A DNA stretch of 33,022 nucleotides, taken from positions 1 through 33,022 of the forward strand of contig JALVQI010000141.1 of assembly GCA_027031485.1 (NCBI GenBank), written 5' to 3'. This document shows, piece after piece, positions 26,658-33,022 of the stretch. Position 1 is the first letter of the stretch; each line of letters starts with the position of its first letter. The notes beneath the pieces are model-generated. The model did no database searches. It was not told the DNA's origin and was given only the letters and a program-made list of their open reading frames with translations. Both the position numbers and the translations under genes were made by a program. Source of the DNA: Candidatus Aminicenantota bacterium. Lineage in GTDB: Bacteria; Acidobacteriota; Aminicenantia; JAMOAD01.

Positions 26658-26687
26658 TGTAGGGGCAATTCATGAATTGCCCCTACA
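26658..26687. repeat. Perfect 30-bp palindrome TGTAGGGGCAATTCATGAATTGCCCCTACA
   Basis: Directly visible; REP-like or terminator-like. Confidence 0.9.
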
Positions 26688-26706
26688 ATGTATTAATACT
26701 CAGTAT

Positions 26707-26860
26707 TTATTTATCCTTTTTATCAAGAACTTCCCTTATCTTTTTAGAAAGTTCTGTAATTTTGTAAGGCTTACTTATAAAGTTTAGCTCTTATCTAAAA
26801 TCCCCTTGTTAGCAATGCGATTGTCTGTAAAGCCTGATTTATAGATAATCTTTGATAATC
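26707..26860 (-). pseudogene. Relic of the C-terminus of a response-regulator receiver domain
   Basis: Minus strand reads IYKSGFTDNRIANKGILDK then, after a frameshift, ELNFISKPYKITELSKKIREVLDKKDK*, matching the 'SGYTD...FI.KP....L..K.REVLD' ending of receiver domains of hybrid kinases. Confidence 0.65.
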
Positions 26861-26928
26861 TTTTTTTACTGATAATTCAATGAGATATCTCATATAAACA
26901 TAAGAAAATATTTGCGGTAAGATTATTT

Positions 26929-26975
26929 TTGACGCAAAGGGTAACCTTGAATACCCATAAATATTCTGTTATAGT
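26929..26975 (+). promoter_or_regulatory. Conserved TTGACGCAAAGGG element plus promoter TTGAAT-17-TATAGT
   Basis: Element 26929-26941, -35 26947-26952, -10 26970-26975. Confidence 0.5.
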
Positions 26976-27004
26976 GTTATCTAAAAATTAATAAGGAGTT
27001 TGGA

Positions 27005-27721
27005 ATGAAAAAAAGTCTGGTATTTTTTTTAACTTTAAGTTTTATTCTCATATCGGTCGGATGCAAAAAAGCAACTGAATCAAAAAAAGTTTCAATGGAT
27101 TCAACAGCTGCAAAAAGAGGATATGCTATGGGCTATAATTTTGGAAAGAATATAAAAGATCTTTCCGCTGATATTGACAAAGAAGCCCTTATAAAGGGAA
27201 TAAAAGATGCTCTTGAGGGTAATAAACCAATGCTAAATGACAAAGAGGTTCAGCAAGTATTATCATCCTTTCAAAAAGAGCTTATTCAAAAAGATATGGA
27301 AAAAAGAAAAGCTGCGGGAGATGCTAATTTAGCGGAAGAGAAGAATTTTCTTGAAAAGAATAAAAAAAGACCTGAAGTTAAAACCACCCCAAGCGGACTT
27401 CAGTATGAAGTAATTAAGGAGGGAACAGGTCCCCATCCAAAACCAACCGACACAGTGATTGTTCATTATAGAGGTACTTTTTTAGATGGAAAGGAATTTG
27501 ACAGTTCATACAAGAGAAATCAACCTGCAAAATTCCAGCTAAATAAAGTTATTCCCGGATGGGTGGAAGGACTTCAATTAATGAGAGTCGGGGCAAAGTA
27601 TAAATTCTATATTCCTTCAAAGCTCGCCTATGGAGAGAGAGGAGCCGGTAATGTAATCGGTCCCAACAAACTTCTTGTTTTTGAGGTTGAATTACTTGGT
27701 ATAGAGAATAATAAAAAATAG
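27005..27721 (+). CDS. FKBP-type peptidyl-prolyl cis-trans isomerase, lipoprotein
   Basis: Lipobox ISVGC; 'GYNFGKNIK' N-domain; 'TPSGLQYEVIKEGTGPHPKPTDTVIVHYRGTFLDGKEFDSSY...KFYIPSKLAYGERGAG...LVFEVELLGI'. Confidence 0.96.
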   Translation: MKKSLVFFLTLSFILISVGCKKATESKKVSMDSTAAKRGYAMGYNFGKNIKDLSADIDKEALIKGIKDALEGNKPMLNDKEVQQVLSSFQKELIQKDMEKRKAAGDANLAEEKNFLEKNKKRPEVKTTPSGLQYEVIKEGTGPHPKPTDTVIVHYRGTFLDGKEFDSSYKRNQPAKFQLNKVIPGWVEGLQLMRVGAKYKFYIPSKLAYGERGAGNVIGPNKLLVFEVELLGIENNKK

Positions 27722-27850
27722 TTACATAAAATAGAGTATTCCCCTTTCCAAAAGGGATAAACCTTGTAAAATCGTTTCTTATATCTAATAACATACTTTG
27801 AAGCTCTTGTCTATTTAATGATGCGGGTTTCTTAGATGCTCATTCTTTTG

Positions 27851-27979
27851 GTATAACGGTTTAAATTTGCTATGTTTGGTGTTTTGAAACAATTTATTTT
27901 CAAACTGCCACTATTTAATTTTTACTATCATCCTCAATTTTAGCACTATCTGCCAAATGCAATATATTTGTTGTTAGCG
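27851..27979 (-). repeat. attC-like site (site d, long and divergent)
   Basis: Minus strand CGCTAAC...GTTATAC. Arms show partial complementarity (AAATATATTGCATTTGGCAG versus AAATTTGCTATGTTTGGTG). The stop of the CPBP gene lies in CGCTAAC. Confidence 0.45.
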
Positions 27980-28861
27980 GTTCGTTGTTTTATTCCAATA
28001 TGGGTTTATTATATTTCCTTTTCTATGACTTAGAATTAAAAGAATAATTGTTGCAATTAAACAAAAAAGTGTTGCTTGAATTGAACCTTCCGGACCAAAT
28101 TGTCCTCCAGTAAACCACTCTGCTCCTTGTATTTTAGAAGTTATTAATGTTTTTGAAACTGCATTTCCTGATACATTGGCTCCAAAAATTGCAGATTGTG
28201 TAAAATTCCAAGCAAAGTGTATAGCAATTGGAAACCATAAATTTCTTGAATAGATATAAGCCGCAGCAAGTAGTAATCCCGCTTGAATTGCAAGACCAAT
28301 TCCAGTACTTATTGAACTGTTTGGATTTGCAAGGTGCAAGGCTCCAAAAATAAGAGCTGAAATTATTAGTCCTATATAGCTTCCTAATTTTTCTTCTATG
28401 ATTCTAAATATTATACCTCTGAATAAAATTTCTTCAAAAATGGCAGAACTAAAAGCCATAGTCAATGGTGGAATGATGAATAGAATAGGATTTATGGATA
28501 AAACAGAATATCCGCCTTTTAGATAAATTACTAATATTGTCAATGATTGTAAAATTACACCTAAAATAATTCCAGTAGTTAAATTTTTAATGATACCTTT
28601 TTTTGAGAATTCAGTAATTCTTCTTTTTTCATAAAATTTGTAAAGGAAAATATAAAAGACAATAGCTAAAATTGCGGAAATAACTCCAACTATCAAATGG
28701 TTTAATTCTTTTGTCATTGAAATTAATTTTAACAGTTCACTAAGGAAATACTGAGATACTCCATAGATACCTGCTACAACAATAATCCCAATTAATATTT
28801 TTGTCACAGGAAAATGTAAGATTTTCTGTCCGATGCTTTTTACTTTCATATTATTCTCCAT
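27974..28861 (-). CDS. CPBP-family intramembrane (CAAX-type) metalloprotease
   Basis: 'SSAIFEEILFRGIIFRIIEEKLG', 'ALHLANP' and 'AIHFAWNF' motifs in a polytopic protein. Confidence 0.93.
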   Translation of the reverse strand: MENNMKVKSIGQKILHFPVTKILIGIIVVAGIYGVSQYFLSELLKLISMTKELNHLIVGVISAILAIVFYIFLYKFYEKRRITEFSKKGIIKNLTTGIILGVILQSLTILVIYLKGGYSVLSINPILFIIPPLTMAFSSAIFEEILFRGIIFRIIEEKLGSYIGLIISALIFGALHLANPNSSISTGIGLAIQAGLLLAAAYIYSRNLWFPIAIHFAWNFTQSAIFGANVSGNAVSKTLITSKIQGAEWFTGGQFGPEGSIQATLFCLIATIILLILSHRKGNIINPYWNKTTNR

Positions 28862-28889
28862 TTATTTATATTTTATATCGTTACAATAA

Positions 28890-28969
28890 CCGCTAACGTG
28901 CTGCGGGTATACGAAGCCACTATAGGTGGTTTGGGTAAGCGGAGCGAAGCGCATAACCGCTGTTATCTG
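28890..28969 (-). repeat. attC-like site (site a)
   Basis: Minus strand CAGATAAC...GTTAGCGG. Arms GCGGTTATGCG / CGTATACCCGC. The stop TAA of the preceding gene is in the box. Confidence 0.7.
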
Positions 28970-29517
28970 CCGTTTTCATGATTCATCCTTTCTGAAGTTA
29001 AATCTATAGATTTGAGTTTAATCGAGTTGGCTTCTAGCCTTTTAAGCAATGAATAAAAAAGAGTCCAGCATTCTCTTTCTTTGAGTTTATTCTCTATTTC
29101 AATTCTCGCTTTTTGTTCATTACAATATCGAATATTTTTCTCAATTTGGAGATTTTCAACTTCTAATTTTAATTTCTCTTTGTTTAATTTCCAATTACTT
29201 ATTTTTTCGATTGCCTGCACTATTACCCAAATGGCACCAGAAGAAACAGTAACAACACTTAACATTAGTTCAACTGTAAGTGGGGATTCCTTAATTATCT
29301 TTAATGTTCTAATTCTATGTTCACCTTTTAATGGTCGTCCCCGCCTGTACCAAAAATATTGTGAGAACTGATAATCATAATATTCCTTTGCACAAAGTAA
29401 TAAAGAGAAATCATGCAGTAACTCAAAATCATAAAATAATGATGAAATATCTAAAAGATATGGCTTCTTCTCATCCTCAAACTCCAGCCTTATCTTAATG
29501 AAACTATTACATTTCAT
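28963..29517 (-). CDS. Hypothetical cassette protein with one TM segment and a coiled coil
   Basis: 184 aa; 'SPLTVELMLSVVTVSSGAIWVIVQAIEKISNWKLNKEKLKLEVENLQIEKNI'. Confidence 0.65.
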   Translation of the reverse strand: MKCNSFIKIRLEFEDEKKPYLLDISSLFYDFELLHDFSLLLCAKEYYDYQFSQYFWYRRGRPLKGEHRIRTLKIIKESPLTVELMLSVVTVSSGAIWVIVQAIEKISNWKLNKEKLKLEVENLQIEKNIRYCNEQKARIEIENKLKERECWTLFYSLLKRLEANSIKLKSIDLTSERMNHENGR

Positions 29518-29539
29518 CTACTCACCTCCTTGAAAATGG

Positions 29540-29618
29540 CACATAACGTGTTGCGGGTATCTGAAGTGCCGAAGGCGATTTGGGTGAACGAAGCGAACAG
29601 CAAACACGCTGTTAAGTG
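29540..29618 (-). repeat. attC-like site (site b)
   Basis: Minus strand CACTTAAC...GTTATGTG. Shares CATAACGTGttGCGGGTATCTGAAG...GATTTGGGTG with site c. Confidence 0.7.
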
Positions 29619-29633
29619 AAGTTAGCATCTTTT

Positions 29634-30545
29634 TCATATTTCTATTCCATTTAAAGTTGCCGCTTTATAAAAAGCTAAGAGTTCCGCGATATTTTGTACA
29701 ATAATTAACGGTGAAGCTAACATTCCTTCAAAATTTCTTACCCAAGCTTGTTCTGTTACCTTTCCTTTAGGTGTTTCACATGATACCTCACAACCATGCC
29801 ATTTTATATCTTTCCATACTTTTTGCCTCTGCTTTATCCCTTCAATATCAAAAATATTTTTTATTTCTGGTAATTCTGGTATTGATAAATGTTTAGAACT
29901 AAGACCCGATATAATTCCTTTATTAATTAAGACACCTTCTATTTCCGCCGCTTTTTTAGAAATTGGATTCCATGTTAATTCTAATTCTATTTCTGCTAAT
30001 GTTACTAAATCCTGAATATATTCATAACGTTCGTACTCACTCATAGAATTTAAAGTATCTTTTGAATCCTCCAAATATTCATTTATTTTATCTCGAAATT
30101 TCATCTTTGCAATTGTCTCTCCAATAATACCATCGACAACTGCCAAATGAATTTTTTCTAATAGATACGTTTTCTCATCGTATGAAATTATATAAAATGG
30201 GAAGCGATGTTCCATCGCTATCTTCAGTTTCAATTCCAATTTCTTTTTTCTAAGCTGATCTTTCACAATTTGAATGTATTCACCACCCCTATTATAACCA
30301 TGACTCAATCCATCAAATTCAATACACAGAAGCGGTTTGTCCTCTTTGTCACATACAGTGTAATCGATGTTTGTTTTCAATAGGAAATCTCTTTCTTTAT
30401 GATTGATGTTTAATGTTTCAATATCAAAAATTTTGGTAAACGGTAATTGGGGGTATATATTGAAGTTATCTTTCCAGATTGAATTTAAGTGCCCAAAAAG
30501 CTCTCTTTCGTGATACCCATCAAGTACGCATTTTCTTAAGCTCAT
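29634..30545 (-). CDS. DUF2726-like (PD-(D/E)XK superfamily) cassette protein
   Basis: 'NIDYTVCDKEDKPLLCIEFDGLSHG...VKDQLRKKKLELK' matches the DUF2726/Vsr-like core arrangement. Confidence 0.65.
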   Translation of the reverse strand: MSLRKCVLDGYHERELFGHLNSIWKDNFNIYPQLPFTKIFDIETLNINHKERDFLLKTNIDYTVCDKEDKPLLCIEFDGLSHGYNRGGEYIQIVKDQLRKKKLELKLKIAMEHRFPFYIISYDEKTYLLEKIHLAVVDGIIGETIAKMKFRDKINEYLEDSKDTLNSMSEYERYEYIQDLVTLAEIELELTWNPISKKAAEIEGVLINKGIISGLSSKHLSIPELPEIKNIFDIEGIKQRQKVWKDIKWHGCEVSCETPKGKVTEQAWVRNFEGMLASPLIIVQNIAELLAFYKAATLNGIEI

Positions 30546-30575
30546 AACTTACTCTTTCCTATGTTATACCAATTT

Positions 30576-30665
30576 CACATAACGTGTGGCGGGTATCTGA
30601 AGTCCGAGCCGATAGGCGAGGATTTGGGTGTAGTGCAACGAAGCCAGATACCCGTCTGTTGTGCG
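30576..30665 (-). repeat. attC-like site (site c)
   Basis: Minus strand CGCACAAC...GTTATGTG. Near-perfect arms GACGGGTATCTG / CAGATACCCGCC. Confidence 0.75.
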
Positions 30666-30670
30666 AAGGC

Positions 30671-31945
30671 TCATCGTATCACCTCAGCAGTGTTAATGAT
30701 TATCTCTTCAGCTATAAATCTTAGCAAAGGAATTTCCATTAGCAATTTTCTATCATCCCTAAATGGCATGTATTTGGGTTTACCCCCTTCTTTGCTATGT
30801 ACAATAGAATTTCTTGTTTTGTATATTCTGTCTGCTATTTTTTTAAACACTTTTTCAGCATCAAATATTGAAAAATCAATAGAACTTCCTTGAGAAAATG
30901 GCACTTTATTATCCTTATAGTAATTTATCAATGATTCATCGTATGTTCTTAATTTATCAATAAGATCCTCTAACTTAATATACTTCACTATGGTCAAATA
31001 CAAGGCTTCCTGTTCGTTATATAATACATCTTCATCCTTGTATTTCATTTTTTGACTTATTAACTTAATTAAGTTATCTATATCTTTCTTTCTTTTATAT
31101 GAAAAATCAGGACTTGTTATCTTTGCTCTTATTACATCAATTAACTCTTCATGATATACGTCATAAAAGAAATGTTCAATAATATGATAAAAAGATAAAA
31201 ATTGAAGAGGTATGCTGTCGGTTGATACTGCCATTTGATAATGATATACGAGGTCAGAATTATAAACACGGCGAGGCGGTTCTATCTCCTCTGGTCTAGC
31301 GCGCCTTATCTTGCCAAATCTATATCGAGTAAGTTCATGCAGAAATCTTACCTCGATTATCGCAATATCCAAATTATAACTTAAATTGAAAAGAAATGCT
31401 GTTGCTAACCTAGAAAACTCTCTACTACTTCTAGGTTCTTGTGATTTAATCTTAAGTGTATATACACGAGGCATCGCTATTCTGCTTAAAAATTCAAAGA
31501 ATTCTAATTTTTCTTCGCCTATCTTTTCCCTTAAGATACGTAATGGAAAAAGCCGAAAAAAATCTCTTAAATCTTCAGGTTCCCTCAAGATTCCCAAAAT
31601 AAACAACAAGAATTCATTTGTTAGTGGAGATAATTCATATGTAATACCATTGGCTGTATCTTCTTTTAAAAGGTATTCTTCATCAAAGAAAATTCTAAAA
31701 GAAATCGGCCGAGAGATTTCAAATTTTATCAATGCCTCATATGAATATTCATCATACAAAATTGTCTCATCTTTGATTTTCTTTCTTTTTAAATTTTCTA
31801 TCAAATTTTCTACCGATTTTTTCCCTATTTTCCAATTTTTATCAAACCTTTCAAGAACCAAAACAAATTTATTCTTTTTTTCATAAATAGACAGATAAGG
31901 AAGGTTGCTCAATATTTTTTTAAAATCTTCTATGTTCTCTATCAT
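30671..31945 (-). CDS. Putative HEPN-domain protein (abortive-infection-like)
   Basis: C-terminal 'IADRIYKTRNSIVHSKEGGKPKYMPFRDDRKLLMEIPLLRFIAEEII' has the HEPN Rx4H motif (RNSIVH). Confidence 0.65.
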   Translation of the reverse strand: MIENIEDFKKILSNLPYLSIYEKKNKFVLVLERFDKNWKIGKKSVENLIENLKRKKIKDETILYDEYSYEALIKFEISRPISFRIFFDEEYLLKEDTANGITYELSPLTNEFLLFILGILREPEDLRDFFRLFPLRILREKIGEEKLEFFEFLSRIAMPRVYTLKIKSQEPRSSREFSRLATAFLFNLSYNLDIAIIEVRFLHELTRYRFGKIRRARPEEIEPPRRVYNSDLVYHYQMAVSTDSIPLQFLSFYHIIEHFFYDVYHEELIDVIRAKITSPDFSYKRKKDIDNLIKLISQKMKYKDEDVLYNEQEALYLTIVKYIKLEDLIDKLRTYDESLINYYKDNKVPFSQGSSIDFSIFDAEKVFKKIADRIYKTRNSIVHSKEGGKPKYMPFRDDRKLLMEIPLLRFIAEEIIINTAEVIR

Positions 31946-31947
31946 AC

Positions 31948-32265
31948 TTATCCCTCCTTAGAGCTTTCACACAACTCCTTCACATCCGCATTGCGTATAT
32001 TTCCCAAATTAGTAATGATATCCGCAGTATTGCGTATACACATCCCGCTGGATGAAATTATATACCTCTCATAAATCATCTTTACCTTCCTTACCAATTC
32101 CCGATTATAAGGAACTCGTAATATCAATTTTTTATTTCTTCCTACTCCAATTTTCACGGCGGGAATTTTATCGTCCCTTGCCATTTTATAAAGAGTGGAA
32201 TTTCCTTTTTTAAAATACTGTGCGGTCTTATCAAGTGTCATTATAGGAGGATTTTTTTCCATCAC
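31948..32265 (-). CDS. Helix-turn-helix protein, excisionase/HTH_17-like
   Basis: 'MTLDKTAQYFKKGNSTLYKMARDDKIPAVKIGVGRNKKLILRVPY'. Its stop is 2 nt from the HEPN-gene ATG, so the two are coupled. Confidence 0.7.
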   Translation of the reverse strand: MMEKNPPIMTLDKTAQYFKKGNSTLYKMARDDKIPAVKIGVGRNKKLILRVPYNRELVRKVKMIYERYIISSSGMCIRNTADIITNLGNIRNADVKELCESSKEG

Positions 32266-32523
32266 AGGTTTAATCCCCCTTTAACCCGCCGCAGTTTATC
32301 ATTATTTAACATCATATAAATAATATAGCAAAGAAAAACAAAAAGTCAAGTTAATTTTTAGTGTGCGAGTGTAAGTCAGAAGAACGCCTTGAAAGAGTTT
32401 GAAACAGATATCAAAAAGTCTCCCTTCCTTTAATAATTAAATTAAGGAAAAATTAATAAAATTATCCACAAAAAGGACAAAACTTGAACAAATAACCAAG
32501 ATATTATAAAATAGTTAAGATTT

Positions 32524-32599
32524 GGTGAGTGTAGCTCAATGGCAGAGCATCGGACTGTGGATCCGAATGTTGGGGGTTCAAGTCCCCTCACTCACCCCA
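32524..32599 (+). tRNA. tRNA-His (GTG anticodon), CCA encoded
   Basis: Cloverleaf: G-1 + GTGAGTG/CACTCAC acceptor, D arm TAGCTCAATGGCAGAGCA, anticodon loop CTGTGGA, T arm GGGGGTTCAAGTCCCCT, C73, CCA. Confidence 0.97.
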
Positions 32600-32676
32600 T
32601 CTTATAACTAATAATTATCAATCCTTTAAGAAATTCCCCCGATTTTTAGTCCGAGGGTCGTGTGTCAAATTTGTGT

Positions 32677-32699
32677 CAAATCCCAACCACTGGTATAAT
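32677..32699 (+). promoter_or_regulatory. -10 TATAAT (32694-32699) with an upstream -35-like TTGTGT
   Basis: TTGTGT-17-TATAAT, then AGTTTT-ATG. Confidence 0.55.
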
Positions 32700-32705
32700 A
32701 GTTTT

Positions 32706-33022
32706 ATGGGAAAGAAGTTAAGCATAATAATGCCTGTTTACAATGAAGAGAAAACAGTGGAGGAAATAGTCAAAAGGGTGCTTTCCGTAAAGCTCAATAT
32801 TGAAAAGGAGCTTATAATAGTTGATGATTGTTCAAAGGATGGGAGCTATAAAAAGATTGAGGAACTCAAGTCAAAATTCAGTGAAATTGTTTTACTTAAA
32901 AATGAAAAGAATATGGGCAAAGGCTATTCCTTAAGAAAGGGAATAGAGAAAGCAAGCGGAGATATTATAATCATTCAGGATGCTGACCTTGAGTATGATC
33001 CCGATGAATACGGAAAGCTTAT
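32706..33022 (+). CDS. GT2-family glycosyltransferase (dolichol-phosphate-mannose-synthase-like), truncated at the window end
   Basis: [54 protein letters not shown]...[38 protein letters not shown]. Confidence 0.95.
   Translation, partial: [105 protein letters not shown]

Noticed and set aside
31386-31886. Plus-strand 166-aa ORF antisense to the HEPN-like gene
   Set aside because: Ser/Phe/Ile-rich shadow ORF with no RBS; the minus-strand gene is better supported.
32661-32681. TGTGTCAAAT-TTGTGTCAAA tandem repeat after tRNA-His considered as an integrative-element att site
   Set aside because: Short, no matching copy elsewhere in the window and no integrase beside it; it overlaps the likely GT2 promoter.

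Overview
This is an AT-rich bacterial window. The phylum cannot be proven from sequence alone; the gene content loosely resembles Acidobacteriota/Aminicenantes-type genomes. A core-like block (about 19.1-27.7 kb) encodes a BNR/sortilin-repeat exported protein, an NhaD-type antiporter, an FAH-family protein, a TIM-barrel exported protein and an FKBP lipoprotein. It is flanked by accessory DNA rich in defence-like and mobile-element signals. The main observations are: (1) two clusters of integron attC-like sites with cassette genes on the minus strand (about 8.3-11.7 kb and 27.85-31.9 kb). No intact integrase is present, but a decayed IntI-type integron integrase lies at 11911-12180, downstream of a TTGACA-17-TATATT promoter and a leader with mutually exclusive hairpins. 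(2) Three copies of a ~60 bp dyad-containing element each lie just upstream of a minus-strand gene, one of which encodes a free-standing DNA polymerase III alpha 'fingers' fragment. (3) A type IV (AbiEi/AbiEii) toxin-antitoxin operon has a perfect 13-bp-arm operator overlapping the promoter; the start codon should probably move to 13661, making the transcript apparently leaderless. (4) Several PD-(D/E)XK-like, HD and HEPN-domain genes lie in compact, overlapping operons. (5) There are relics of a type III restriction enzyme and a receiver domain. One tRNA-His and the start of a GT2 glycosyltransferase close the window. No CRISPR array, rRNA or intact transposase was recognised.
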